From CAVWXT01 sp963759115 (GTDB taxonomy: Bacteria > Planctomycetota > Planctomycetia > Pirellulales > Thermoguttaceae): a DNA stretch of 64,000 nt. The notes beneath the pieces were generated by a model that was not told where the DNA came from, ran no database searches, and saw nothing but the letters and a program-made list of their open reading frames with translations. Numbering within the stretch: the stretch's first letter is position 1; each line of letters begins with the position of its first letter. The stretch spans positions 248,001 to 312,000 of the forward strand of contig CAVWXT010000005.1 in assembly GCA_963759115.1 (NCBI GenBank). Reading direction: 5' to 3'. A program made the translations under genes and the position numbers. Below are positions 35,817 through 45,722 of this stretch, piece by piece.

Positions 35817-38718
35817 TCACCTGGACGGGAAACCATATCGTTTCCGTCGAGCCTCAAACGCCTCTTCCCCGCCTTCGAGCAGGCTCACGACAGAGTCCAC
35901 AATGTCCTCATTGTCGATTGAGCCATGTTGGGCCACTTTGCCCTTGCGATCGCTCTCCGCTTCCATCACAACAACTTGCTCAGCGTCGCCACCAACGAGA
36001 ATGTTAGGATCGTGCGTGCAGACGATGATCTGTCGCTTCTCTTTAAGCTCTGCCAGAACGTTCATCAACACGGTGCCGATGAGCCGCTTATCGAGATTGT
36101 CCTCTGGTTGGTCGATAACGAGAGGCGTGTTCTCAGCTAGGGCGATCAATGGCAGCATAGCACTCGACCGTTGCCCGGGAGATTTTTCGTTGACCGGACT
36201 ACCGTTGAGGAGAATTGCCTCGTAATCGTCCCACACAGTCTCTTGGAGTTCGAGGATAGTCTCCAAGTTAGCTCCACCACCGGAAAGGACGTCTACATCC
36301 GCATGCTCATTCCGCTCGAACGGTCTGGTCCTCTCGACGCATATGCTCGCATCATCCTTTGAGAACATCACAGGACCCCCATCCGTGGCATCGGATTTAT
36401 CGACCAAGCGATCGACGTTCGCGTCCAGAAGCATCTTTCCGAATTCAACTGGTGTACAGAACCTCTCGACAAGGGAACGAATTCGCTTTATCTGGCTATT
36501 TCTCGCGCCAAAGACACTATAGAGCTTCTTACCGAACTGGTCGGTGTCTCCACCGGCTCTAAAGTCGATGGCCACGTGCATCGTATCGGGCAAGAAGCGG
36601 TTGAGAGTGTTCTCGACGGTGCTGTTGTGGTTGGCGCGAATCCCTGCGATCTGATCGTGGACCTCCACAATCTCGTCAACGATCCCTTGCCGATCATCGA
36701 GGGCTCTTTTCAGTGCATCCCACTTTCTTAGGTAGTCCTCGCGAATTGCGGAGGCCTCCCGAAGGCGGGTTTCAGCATTCGCTCGCAGGTCAGCGAGTTT
36801 CTGGATCGAGTCATCGGCGGCCAGGCGGCCCTGAAGTTCGCTTCGTAGCGCTCCGATCGACAAATCTATAAGTCTGATTTGTTCATTGATCAAGTCGCCG
36901 ACAATCTGCATCTTCCCCGCGATTTGACTTAAGAGTGATTGGATTTCAGCCTCCGTGCTTAGGACTCCAAGCCGGTCCAGTTCCTCTTCTTGCCACCACT
37001 TCCGCAGCTCGTCGCTACCGTTCGCCAGTAGGGCCTCCAGTCCGAGCCGGAGAGTAACAAGACCGGTCCCGGAAAACGTCGCCGCGTTATCATTCACGTT
37101 GGTCTGTAGTTGCACTAGAACGCGACGTTTATCGTGCGCGAGATCCAGGGCGGCGAACAGCGATTGGACCTCGGTCGTGTTCAGCTTCTCGAAATCAGTC
37201 TTGTATTCTTTGTAGCGCTCGATCAGACGGCCACGTTGCTCGAACGCCGCCTTAACCTCTTCGGCGCACTTTCTAATCGTGGCGTGGCTGACCTTCAGAC
37301 GCTGGTGGATAGACTCTCTCCGCCGGATGGTCGCCGGCAGTTCGCGGATTAGCCTGTCGAGAAGATCACGCTGCTTTGCGGGCTCCCGTCCAAGAGTCTC
37401 GATCTCGCTCCAGCCGAACAGCCTCAATGGATAGTCATCACATGCTTCAACATCGGCGACTTCCACAGAGTCCCCCGACGTCGTGAAGACCTTTGTTCCG
37501 TAATCTGATTTGGGGTCAAAGGTTGCCACCAATATTCGATCGTCGCCTGACATGGTACGATACGCGACGCGAATGATGGTGTCGGTTAGGTTCGCGTTCT
37601 GCAAATCGCGGATTGTCTGCTGGAGACTACCTAATTCTTTCAGGGTGCGGTTGTAACCAAATGTGTAACGTAGGGCCTCGACAACCGTCGATTTTCCCGA
37701 CCCGCGCACACCAATCACGCAATTCAAATTCTCGGCTAGTGCTATGGTGACGTTATCAAAGAACGAGCTGGCCCCGCCGACAATCCGAATCCCAAGTATC
37801 CTGGGACTCGGAGGAGTCGGTAGGTTGTCAGGAAAGCGTATGCGGGTGTCAGGAAAGCGCAGGGCTTCCTGCAACCCCTTCAAGCCCATTTGAGTCATTT
37901 TTATGTGCGTCGTACGGTCCGCACGCTGGAAGTCCTCGATGCAATGCGCATCACAAGTTAGAATCGTCGCGACGCAATGTGGATATCCGTCTGTGTCCGA
38001 CTGCCAGTGATAGTGGGTGGCGTCTTCGCTCTTGTGTATTTCGATCGCATCGAGCCCGGAATCCAGTAGGTACCTCTTGAAGTTCTCCGGCACCTCGTTT
38101 GCCTTCTCCGCGTCGTCAAGGTCGGTATCGCATATCAGTTGCAGTGTCTCGCGCGGCATGACGGAAACGATAGCGGAGCCCTTCTCGATTCTCAACGTGG
38201 GCTGCGATACAGATGCCGCCTTCGCCATGAACGCGGGCAACCCAGTCGGTCAAGGATATGCCGATTACCTCCTCCTGGCCTTTGCGTTGGTCATCGGCAG
38301 CGGGCACGTCTAACTTGGCGAATAGGCATGCAAAGTCGTGGGTTGTTCCTCCCTCTCGCAGCAGCGTCAGGAGATGGATTCGGGCGAAGCCTAAAGGCGG
38401 CTCGAGGCGAAAATTGACTTCCATTCCTGGGAGGACAACAAAATCGCGGTCACCCACGGTACGAGAACTCAGTTGGGTACCGAAGTCGCATTTCATGTGG
38501 TCGGTTACGCCAACACAATCGAACTCGCGCCGAAGTTCGCCGAGGAAGACATCGAGTCCCGCTTCCCCGGCGAATCGTTTCCGATCATTTGTGACGTGAT
38601 TACACGAGCCCCTCGCCCAGTCGTGGCTGTCAATCGAGTGCAAATGCAACGCAACTCGTCGGAACCTGGCAGTGCGTTGTCGAAGAGGCTCCAAATTCGC
38701 AACGAACTCGGTGAACAT
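35817..38718 (-). CDS. trlF: TrlF-family PHP-domain AAA/ABC-type ATPase (one frame break)
   Basis: The N-terminal ~190 residues form a PHP phosphoesterase-like domain (VALHLHSIDSHDWA, CVGVTDHMKCDFG, VLPGMEVNF, GGICIAAHVEN). The remainder is an SMC/ABC-like ATPase: Walker A VIGVRGSGKSTVVEALRY, a long coiled-coil insertion, signature SPGQRSSAML, Walker B LVIDQPEDNLD and H-loop CTHDPN. This is the TrlF (Spaf_1101) architecture; the family is linked to mobile and defence contexts but its mechanism is not established to my knowledge. The two parts are in different frames, switching at about 38180-38195 with one extra base. Restored length ~966 aa, fitting the family. AAAGGAG lies 8 nt before the start. 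Confidence 0.82.
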
Positions 38719-39047
38719 GATCGCTACTCCTTTGGGGCAGAGATGGTACGGTTGCGGACGCTAATTCCCCATCGCTTGCACGTTAGGTCGGCGGATGGCA
38801 ACTCGGCCACGCCCACCTGAACTTAGCGGCGTCCCTCCCGCGCTGCATCTAGTATAGAAACGACTCCCGCCAGCAACAAGCCACCGAATCCCACCCGCGA
38901 GGGGACCACCAGGTGCCGGCACGGTGCGGGGAGAGCATACCTGTTATAATGTGGCCTCGAACAGCGACCATCAACTTCTGGCTGGGCGGTAGGCACGCAT
39001 CGCTGGCGAAGCCCTCCGGCATGTCACGATCCGGCATCGAATCCTGC
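38719..39047. other. Intergenic region between trlF and bioB, divergent
   Basis: About 330 bp that must contain both promoters. I see no clear -10/-35 pair, operator palindrome or riboswitch. The bioB frame stays open back to 38913, so a longer BioB N-terminus cannot be excluded. Confidence 0.45.
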
Positions 39048-40068
39048 ATGAGCAGTGGACACGAGGCGACAACATTCGTTTTGCATCCGGCCGTTGGCCG
39101 CTGGCACGACCTGGCCCAGCGGGTGCTCGACGGCCATCGACTGACGGCCGACGAAGGTCTGGCCATCCTCAGTTGCGAGGACGACGAACTGCTCGACCTC
39201 TTGGCGGCCGCCTATCGCGTGCGGCGGCGGTGGTTCGGCAATCGGGTCGACTTGAACTTCCTGATCAACGCCAAGAGTGGGCTGTGCGGCGAGGACTGCG
39301 GCTACTGCTCGCAGTCGCGCGTATCGCAGGCGGAGATTCCCTGCTACAACCTGGTCACGGCCGAGGAGATTCTCGACGGCGCCCGCATCGCGGCCGAGCG
39401 TAAGGCCAAGACCTATTGCGCCGTGATCTCGGGCCGCGCGCCCGGCGACGGCGAGCTCGACGCGCTCGGCGGGGCCGTTCCCGAAGTCAAAGCCCGGCAT
39501 GGGCTGAAGGTCTGTTTCTCGGTCGGACTGCTGACGCACGAACAGGCCGTGCGGCTGAAGGCCTGCGGCGTCGACCGGATCAATCACAACCTCAACACCA
39601 GCGCGATTCTACCCGCGCATTTGCACCACGCATTCGTACCAGGATCGGCTCGCCACGCTGCGGGCCGTGCGGCAAGCGGGGCTGGAAATCTGCTCGGGCG
39701 GGATCATCGGCATGGGCGAGGACGACGCCGACGTGGTGGAATTGGCCCTGCGGTTGGGCGAGATTCAGGCCGAGGCCGTGCCGGTCAATTTTCTGGAGCC
39801 GATCGCCGGCACGCCGCTGGAGGGCGTCCGCCGGCTCAACCCCCGCTATTGTCTGAAGGCGCTGGCGCTGTTTCGGTTGGCCAATCCGCGGTGCGAGTTG
39901 CGGATCGCCGGGGGCCGCGAGATGCACCTCGGGCCGCTCCAGCCCTTGGGTCTGTATCCGGCCAACTCGATCTTCGTGGGCAATTATCTCACCACCAAGG
40001 GTCAGCCGCCGGAAGAAGATTACCGCATGATCGAGGCGATGGGCTTCGTGGTGGGGGAGGTCGGGTAA
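39048..40068 (+). CDS. bioB: Biotin synthase (one frame break)
   Basis: Radical-SAM enzyme inserting sulfur into dethiobiotin, last step of biotin synthesis. The radical-SAM CxxxCxxC is in GLCGEDCGYCSQSRV; further family motifs are NLVTAEEILDGA, VGLLTHEQAVRLK, RINHNLNTS, ICSGGIIGMGEDDADV, EAVPVNFLEPIAGTPLEG and the terminal NSIFVGNYLTTKGQ. The frame breaks at 39601-39606: NTSA, then RFYPRICTTHSYQDRLATLR in the new frame; two bases lost from a GCGCGC run would explain it and restore the expected spacing between TS and FY. Restored length ~340 aa. Start ATG 39048; 39021 is also possible. Confidence 0.92.
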
Positions 40069-40069
40069 G

Positions 40070-40145
40070 GGGGGACTGGTCCATTTTTCGGCGAGAAATC
40101 GTGTTTGGCGAGAAAAATGTCGGCCGAAAACATGGACCTGTCCCC
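40070..40145. repeat. GGGGACTGGTCC-type palindromic element after bioB
   Basis: Ends GGGGACTGGTCCATTTTTCG and its near complement ending in GGACCTGTCCCC, with a GGCGAGAAA core repeated inside. It begins one base after the bioB stop, and the same outer GGGGAC/GTCCCC ends occur in several other places in this window. Confidence 0.8.
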
Positions 40146-40147
40146 GA

Positions 40148-40320
40148 GACTTTAGCAACGTTATTGGGTTCTGGTTCCCACGCTCTGCGTGGGAACCCGC
40201 CTTTTCCTGACGCTCCGCGTCGAACCGGGCGACGCAGAACGTCGCGGACGGTGCGTTCCCACGCAGAGCGTGGGAACGAGGGTTTCCGCTCTCCCAAACC
40301 CGATAACGTTGCTAGAGTCT
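40148..40320. repeat. Nested palindromic element (GTTCCCACG type)
   Basis: Outer arms 40148-40170 and 40298-40320 (AGACT(T/C)TAGCAACGTTAT) enclose inner palindromes GGTTCCCACGCTCTGCGTGG and its partner near 40254-40276. Fragments of the same GTTCCCACG repeat occur at 10930 and near 11925. Confidence 0.75.
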
Positions 40321-40330
40321 CCAGTCCCCT

Positions 40331-41455
40331 TCAGAAGATGTGCGGCACGAAGCGGCTGAGGTTGCCGGTAATCGGGCTCACGTCCTCGCGGATGCCGATG
40401 CCGCAGGCCCAGCCGTTGACGATCCAGCTTCCGATGACGCAATAATACTTGCCCTCAAAGCACGGCAACGAGACGGCTTCCTGATAGATGGTCGGCCCGT
40501 CGTAAGGGCCGTCGGTCTTTGCCGTGAGCCGCCCATGCTCGAAGACCTGGATGTTGGCCCCCTCGCGGCCGAAGATCGGTTTCTCGACGAAATGGCCGCC
40601 GGGCAGCGGCGCGAACGACGCCGACAGCAGATAGGGGCTCTCGGGGTACATCTCCCACAGGACCGGCAGGATCGCCTTGTTGCTGAGGATCGCCTTCCAC
40701 GGCGGCTCGATCCAGGCGCAGCGGGCCTGGGACAAGTGCGAGCCAAACTCGTCGCGCTGCATCCACTCCCAGGGATAGAGCTTGAAGCAACACTCGATGG
40801 CGTTTTCCTTGAGGTCGGTAAAGATCTGCCGGACGGCGTTCCAGCCGATGTCCTCGACGTTCAGGTGCGCGGTGTCGAAGCCGGCCTGCGTCGCGACGTC
40901 GCGGAGGTAACTGACGGTCATGTAATCCTCGACGCAGTCGGCCAGGGAAGCGAAGTAGACCCGCTGCGGAAGCCGCCCTCGCAACGACCGCCAGGCCTCC
41001 AAGAGCCGCTCGTGGATCGAGTTGAACTGGTCGGAACTGGGGAACACGTCCTTGAGCCAGAACCACTGGATGACCGCCGACTCCAGCAAGGCGGTGGGCG
41101 TGTCGGCGTTGTACTCCAGCAGTTTCGGCGGCCCGCTGCCGTCGTAGGCCAGGTCGAATCGGCCGTAGAGTGTCGGCTCGTCCAGTTCCCACGAGTCGCG
41201 GACGTACGCCTGGAACTCCGGCGGGATGAGGAAGCGATCCAGAAGGTTCTCGGCCAGCACGCGCTCGACGGCCGCCAGGCACATGTCGTTCAGTGCGTAC
41301 GTGGCCTTTTCCAGTTCGTCGACCTCGGCGGCGCGGAATTCGTAGTAAACGCTCTCATCCCAGTAAGGGACGCCGTCGGCCGTGTGATAGTACATCCCCT
41401 GCGACTCGACGATCTTGGGCCATTCCGGCCGGGCAGTTGCGGTGTGGCGGCGCAT
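40331..41455 (-). CDS. Glutathionylspermidine-synthase-like ATP-grasp protein
   Basis: 374 aa, normal for the family. GSP-synthase motifs: WDESVYYEFRAAEVDELEKA, LYGRFDLAYDGSGPPKLLEY (Y-N-A-D-T-P-T follows), CCFKLYPWEWMQRDEFG, IEPPWKAILSNKAILPVLWE, and the ATP-grasp end VEKPIFGREGANI. E. coli YgiC/YjfC are the closest well-known relatives; they are ATP-grasp ligases of unsettled substrate rather than proven glutathionylspermidine synthases. Its ATG overlaps the stop of the lipoprotein gene upstream (TGATG), so translation is coupled. The order DUF350, lipoprotein, ATP-grasp ligase matches the enterobacterial yjfL-yjfM-yjfC cluster. Confidence 0.87.
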   Translation of the reverse strand: MRRHTATARPEWPKIVESQGMYYHTADGVPYWDESVYYEFRAAEVDELEKATYALNDMCLAAVERVLAENLLDRFLIPPEFQAYVRDSWELDEPTLYGRFDLAYDGSGPPKLLEYNADTPTALLESAVIQWFWLKDVFPSSDQFNSIHERLLEAWRSLRGRLPQRVYFASLADCVEDYMTVSYLRDVATQAGFDTAHLNVEDIGWNAVRQIFTDLKENAIECCFKLYPWEWMQRDEFGSHLSQARCAWIEPPWKAILSNKAILPVLWEMYPESPYLLSASFAPLPGGHFVEKPIFGREGANIQVFEHGRLTAKTDGPYDGPTIYQEAVSLPCFEGKYYCVIGSWIVNGWACGIGIREDVSPITGNLSRFVPHIF

Positions 41456-41934
41456 CAGGACGTGGCTCCGTGGGCTGAAGAGCCGAACCCGCCGCGGACC
41501 GAGCCGCCAACGCTGGCGCCGCCGCCGGAAGGGGCAGCGCTGGTGGAGTGGACGCCGCTGGCCGTGCTTGGCACGGAACTGCGGCCGCCGCCGTACGTGA
41601 CGGGGTTGCTCAGCGGGATCGGTATGAAGACGTGGTGGCCCGGATAGTAGCCGCCGCCCGGATACGCCGGGGTGGCGCCGACGGGCGATCCGACCACTTG
41701 GCCGGCGCCCTGCCGCTCTCTTTTCTCTTCCTCGGAGAGCAACTCCGGCGGGACGTCCTCCGCGAGGAGTTTCCCATCCGGGCCTACTCGGGGCGGCGGC
41801 CGCTGTCGAACAGATGGCATCTCCACGCGGCGATGCTCGCAGCCGTGAAGGATCAGCGACGACGAGATGAGGATCAGGTTGATCTGCTTGGTGAGCCGAT
41901 TCAAGGGCGCCTCCTGCCCGCTGGCGGCATGCAT
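41455..41934 (-). CDS. Small lipoprotein (YjfM/YgiB-like position)
   Basis: Up to 159 aa. A hydrophobic segment INLILISSSLILHGC ends in a lipobox-like LHGC; the mature part is rich in Gly, Ser and Pro with a long glycine-serine tail (GGGASVGGSVRGGFGSS). The first ten residues (MHAASGQEAP) are encoded by a repeat motif (CCTGCCCGCTGGCGGCATG) that recurs twice upstream, so the true start may be the TTG before NRLTKQ. It stands where E. coli has the DUF1190 lipoprotein YjfM, but the sequence itself is too low in complexity to prove homology. Confidence 0.7.
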   Translation of the reverse strand: MHAASGQEAPLNRLTKQINLILISSSLILHGCEHRRVEMPSVRQRPPPRVGPDGKLLAEDVPPELLSEEEKRERQGAGQVVGSPVGATPAYPGGGYYPGHHVFIPIPLSNPVTYGGGRSSVPSTASGVHSTSAAPSGGGASVGGSVRGGFGSSAHGATS

Positions 41935-41940
41935 ACGGTG

Positions 41941-42249
41941 AAAAAGGGGACAGGCACCTCACAACCGCGGCTTCTCGCGGCATTCACGTCGGCCGGTTCG
42001 GAGCCAGTCCCCTTTCCTGCCCGCTGGCGGCATGGGTGAAAAAGGGGACAGGCACCTCACAACCACGGCTTCTCGCGGCATTCACATCGGCCGGTTCGGA
42101 GCCGGTCCCCTTTCCTGCCCGCTGGCGGCATGCACACGGGGCTAATCACTTGGACAACGCAATCCGCCTGCTGAAAAAGGGGACAGGCACCTCACAACCG
42201 CGGCTTCTCGCGGCATTCACATCGGCCGGTTCGGAGCCAGTCCCCTTTT
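41941..42249 (-). repeat. Three copies of the GGGGACAGGCACC palindromic element
   Basis: Copies at about 41941-42015, 42038-42113 and 42173-42249, each starting AAAAAGGGGACAGGCACCTC and ending GGAGCC(A/G)GTCCCCTTT. They are ~95% alike, including the core, unlike the single copies elsewhere. Copies 1 and 2 are joined by CCTGCCCGCTGGCGGCATG. They separate the DUF350 and lipoprotein genes of one cluster. Confidence 0.9.
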
Positions 42250-42260
42250 TCCCCAGGCTG

Positions 42261-42533
42261 CTATCCCATCACGACGTGGGCAGCGACGTAGGCGATTCCC
42301 AGAAGCAGCGCGGCAATCACGATCGCGACGGCCAGATTCTTCTCGCACAGTTCCTTTTGCACGTCGATCCTGGGCGTAATCAGGTCGAACAGCCAGTAGC
42401 CCACCAGCAGCAGCACGATGCCGATGAAGCCGAAGACCAGCGAACTCAAGCCGCCGTGCCACAAATAGGACCCGTAAGCCGAGGTTTCTCCAATTACACC
42501 ACCCGCATCCGCTGCGGCGATCAGCCATGTCAT
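42261..42533 (-). CDS. DUF350 (YjfL-like) membrane protein
   Basis: 90 aa with two to three hydrophobic helices (SLVFGFIGIVLLLVGYWLFD, AVAIVIAALLLGIAYVAAHV) joined by LITPRIDVQKELCEKNL, the signature DUF350 linker. In E. coli it is yjfL, beside a DUF1190 lipoprotein and a GSP-synthase-like protein, the same order as here. Possibly part of a membrane complex with them; function not established. Confidence 0.83.
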   Translation of the reverse strand: MTWLIAAADAGGVIGETSAYGSYLWHGGLSSLVFGFIGIVLLLVGYWLFDLITPRIDVQKELCEKNLAVAIVIAALLLGIAYVAAHVVMG

Positions 42534-42667
42534 ACGTCGGCCCTTTCTTCAGAAGAGACTGGACAGAGACCGGATTTGGTTGGGGAGCCAGGGCTCCCGG
42601 TTCCACCCACAGGTAGAACAGCATCATCAATGTACCAAAGTGGGCCACGGCCGAAAAGTAGGGCCGG

Positions 42668-42766
42668 TTGTAGAAGCGGCATCTTGCCGCTTCATGCGTG
42701 TTCCAACAACAACGACTCGTCCCGAAGATAACGCGGCAAGATGCCGCGTCTACATTCCCGCGGCTA
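42668..42766. repeat. Palindrome with GCGGCA(TCTTGCCGC) arms
   Basis: Arms around GTAGAAGCGGCATCTTGCCG and GCGGCAAGATGCCGCGTCTA near 42665-42752, downstream of the heparinase-like gene. No T-run. An interspersed repeat. Confidence 0.65.
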
Positions 42767-45523
42767 CGGTCGAAACACCGCGAAGCCGTGGATGACGAAG
42801 CGGTTTGGCCCGCTCATTTTCCGCCGGGGGTAGTAACACTCCTCGGTCTCCTGGCCGGAGATCTTCAGCCCGTGGTCGTCGGCCAGGATAATGACCGACT
42901 TGTCCGATTCTCGCCGGACGCGAGCGATCTGATAGCCGTGCGTGCGGCCGTTGCCGTGGGAAACGATCATCCATTGGCCGGCCAACTGCTCGCCTTCGGG
43001 CAAGGCCGTCGCGGTGGTCAGTGCATCTTCGGCAGCGCCGGCAACTTTGCGAGTAGCCGACTCGATAATGCCCTCGTAACGCGCAGCCGGCAAACGAAGT
43101 GAAAAGTCGCCCTTCGTCAAGCTGAGGCCGTCGATCAGCCAGGCGGCGACCACCTGATCGCCACGCTGGCGCAGCACGGCCAGTCGGCCGCGAACCGCAA
43201 TCCCGCCAGGCAGGCGCCGCTCGGGGAACGGCGGCTCGTCGCACGTCGAGACGATCGTGTCGGTCACGTCGCCGTGTGCCACTTCCATCGCCGCGGCCCA
43301 TTGGCCGGGCGGATCGAGCGCAAGGCTGCGGACGCCGCCGAGAAACGGCTGCGGCTTGAACGGCTCGTGTACGGCGGCGAAGACGCTGGAAAGCGGCGAC
43401 TCGCCGCGCCGGCGGACCACCAGTTGCGGCATCATATAGTCGTAGACCTTGCGGTCGTCGCCGGCCGATTGGCGAACCCGCGGCGTTTTGGCCAGAAACA
43501 CCTCCGCGTCGGTCAGCCCCGGCAGGTGCGTCCGCACGCCCGCGCCGGCGGTCGGTCCCGACGTGGCGGCGTACCGGAAGGTCACGGCCAGCGGGCCGCG
43601 GGCTTCGCCCCGCTGCACGTCGCGCATCAGGCCGTAGGGAATGAACGTCGAGTATTCGTTGGCGGGTTCCACCCACTTCTCGCCGGGTTCAAGCAGCGTG
43701 CCTTCTCGCGGCGCCAGCGGCAAGGAACACTCCGCCACGGAATCCTCATCGGCGCTGCCGTGGAGCAGCCAGTCGTGGACCGTGCCCCCTTTCGCGCGAA
43801 ACAGGTCGACCACGTAGGCGTCGGTTTCAGAGACCCGCACCAGCAGCAGCTCGCGGCGGTAGACGTCGGCCAGACTCGGATAAACCCGCTCGGCGTGGGC
43901 TTCGGCGACGCTCACGCCGCCGGCGTCCGGCAGGAACATGAGCAGATCACCGTCGGTATCCGGGCCGCGGCCGACCTGGTCGCGGCGGTCGATGGCCACG
44001 AGGTTGTGCCCGATAGTCGTAATGGTCCAGTGGCGCAGCTTGCCGTGCGAGTAGCCGATGTCGCTGAGGAGTTCGCTCCCCTTGGCGAACAGAGCCAAAT
44101 TCAGGTTGTCGGCGTGTTCGTGCCCGTATCCGCCCGAGAAATGGAGTTGTGCCTGAAGCTGGTCGGCGCCCGTGCCGCAGCCGAGCGATGCGTGGCCGAA
44201 GCCCGGCAGGAGCGTGGAGACGGTGCGCTGGCGCGGCTTGCCCGCGTCTCGGCTGGTGGCCCAAGTGTCGTGAACCGGGGCGACCCGCCCGTTGGGATAG
44301 GCGATGGCCAGCGGCGCCCGCTGGGCCTTTTCTACGAACGGGATGCTCTGCCGCGCGTCGAAGTTCTCGAAGTGCAGCCCATCGACCGGATTCGTATAGC
44401 CGGGCGGATCGCTGTATCCCCGCAGGGCTTCGATGACCCTGTTGATGCCGCCCACCACCTGATAGTGATACGACGGCACCTCGTGCCACATCCCATCATA
44501 GAAGAACTGCTCGCTCAGCATGGCGTTCAGCCAGCGGTAGCCCCAGTGTACGTACGCGGGCTCGCCGACGATGCGGCCGATGTTGACGATCTGCCGGGTG
44601 TAGAACGGCGACATGTTGAAGAAGTGCTCGCCCCGCGGCTCCTTGCCGAAGGTGAAGACGTACTCGATCGTGGCGCGGAAGAAATCGTTCTCGATCCGCC
44701 GGCGGACATCGACGCCCAACTCCTTGGAGAGCTTGTCCAATTCCGGGCTGTCGCAGATCAGGTCGTACGCCTCGGGCAGCATGGCGGGCACTTCGTCGGG
44801 CATCCATCGCCCCCACTTGCCGCCGTCGGTCGGAAAGGGCGGCGTGGGACGGACGATGTTGACCGGGCGATGGAACCCCTGCCGCAGCACGGCCATGTGC
44901 GGGTAGGCCTGGGCGAAGCGGTCGAGGATCAGCGCCGCGCGGCGGGCGTACTCCGGCTTGCCGGTCGCCTGGTAGCGCCGCGCCAAGGCGGTGCATTCCC
45001 GAACGAACCAGCCCCGCCGCGCGTAATCGGCGCAGGCCTCGAACCAGTAGTCGAGGCCCGTCGCCGCGCTGGAGTAGTAGTGATACTCCACCGGCTCGCC
45101 CAGCATGTTGACGCCCTTGGCGGTTTGCGTGGCCGGATACTTCTCGCTCGGATACTCGTGGTCGCAGAAGCGGCACCGCAGCGTGTAGGGCCGGTCGATC
45201 GACCAGCGGAACTGCCCGCTCTCCTGCTGGCCGCCCTTGCAGTTGGGACAGCCACAGAACGTCACTCCCGTGCGCGTCGGAATGAGCTTGAGCATGTCCG
45301 CTTCGCTCATGGCCATGACTTGCGCGATGCCTTCCTCGCCACGACCGGCGCCCTTTCGTTCGCCCTGTTCGGCCTGTGGCTTCAGCACGGGATGCTTGAT
45401 GGCCGAGGTCCCTTCCTTCGCGGCTGCGGCAAGCGGCGGAAGTGCCAGCCCAACCCACGATACGACGGCGATCCAGGTCGCGGCCAGCACGGACCGGCGG
45501 GCTGCAGTACGATGGCTTCTCAT
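42764..45523 (-). CDS. Heparinase II/III-family polysaccharide lyase
   Basis: 919 aa with signal peptide (AATWIAVVSWVGLALPPLAA). A CPNC-x12-type zinc-binding motif (FCGCPNCKGG and RCRFCDHEYPSEKYP) follows, then an alpha/alpha-barrel region with the catalytic-type tyrosine segment (DGMWHEVPSYHYQVVGGINR) and the beta-sandwich with GYGHEHADNLNLALFAKGSE, the conserved histidine loop of heparinase II/III. These lyases cut acidic polysaccharides such as heparin, alginate or ulvan-like polymers by beta-elimination; the substrate here is unknown. The gene is intact despite its length, so frame breaks elsewhere are not evenly spread. Confidence 0.85.
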   Translation of the reverse strand: MRSHRTAARRSVLAATWIAVVSWVGLALPPLAAAAKEGTSAIKHPVLKPQAEQGERKGAGRGEEGIAQVMAMSEADMLKLIPTRTGVTFCGCPNCKGGQQESGQFRWSIDRPYTLRCRFCDHEYPSEKYPATQTAKGVNMLGEPVEYHYYSSAATGLDYWFEACADYARRGWFVRECTALARRYQATGKPEYARRAALILDRFAQAYPHMAVLRQGFHRPVNIVRPTPPFPTDGGKWGRWMPDEVPAMLPEAYDLICDSPELDKLSKELGVDVRRRIENDFFRATIEYVFTFGKEPRGEHFFNMSPFYTRQIVNIGRIVGEPAYVHWGYRWLNAMLSEQFFYDGMWHEVPSYHYQVVGGINRVIEALRGYSDPPGYTNPVDGLHFENFDARQSIPFVEKAQRAPLAIAYPNGRVAPVHDTWATSRDAGKPRQRTVSTLLPGFGHASLGCGTGADQLQAQLHFSGGYGHEHADNLNLALFAKGSELLSDIGYSHGKLRHWTITTIGHNLVAIDRRDQVGRGPDTDGDLLMFLPDAGGVSVAEAHAERVYPSLADVYRRELLLVRVSETDAYVVDLFRAKGGTVHDWLLHGSADEDSVAECSLPLAPREGTLLEPGEKWVEPANEYSTFIPYGLMRDVQRGEARGPLAVTFRYAATSGPTAGAGVRTHLPGLTDAEVFLAKTPRVRQSAGDDRKVYDYMMPQLVVRRRGESPLSSVFAAVHEPFKPQPFLGGVRSLALDPPGQWAAAMEVAHGDVTDTIVSTCDEPPFPERRLPGGIAVRGRLAVLRQRGDQVVAAWLIDGLSLTKGDFSLRLPAARYEGIIESATRKVAGAAEDALTTATALPEGEQLAGQWMIVSHGNGRTHGYQIARVRRESDKSVIILADDHGLKISGQETEECYYPRRKMSGPNRFVIHGFAVFRP

Positions 45524-45722
45524 AGGAGTCCCCTTGTGGGCCGGGAGATCGAGATACGATGTGGGTACGACGAAGGCGGGCGATTCCCAGGCGGGAACTC
45601 GGCAGTCAGGTGTACATCGAGGCAGAAACCTTGGCGGGGCGGCGCCTGTATTGCCACTCCCACACGCAACGCCGCAAGAAGGGGACTCACGCCTGATTGG
45701 CGCAAGTCCCTGTGCTGTAAAG

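Noticed and set aside
41941..42249. A CRISPR array from three evenly similar repeats
   Set aside because: Units are ~75 bp, palindromic, unevenly spaced and have no distinct spacers; no cas gene is near.
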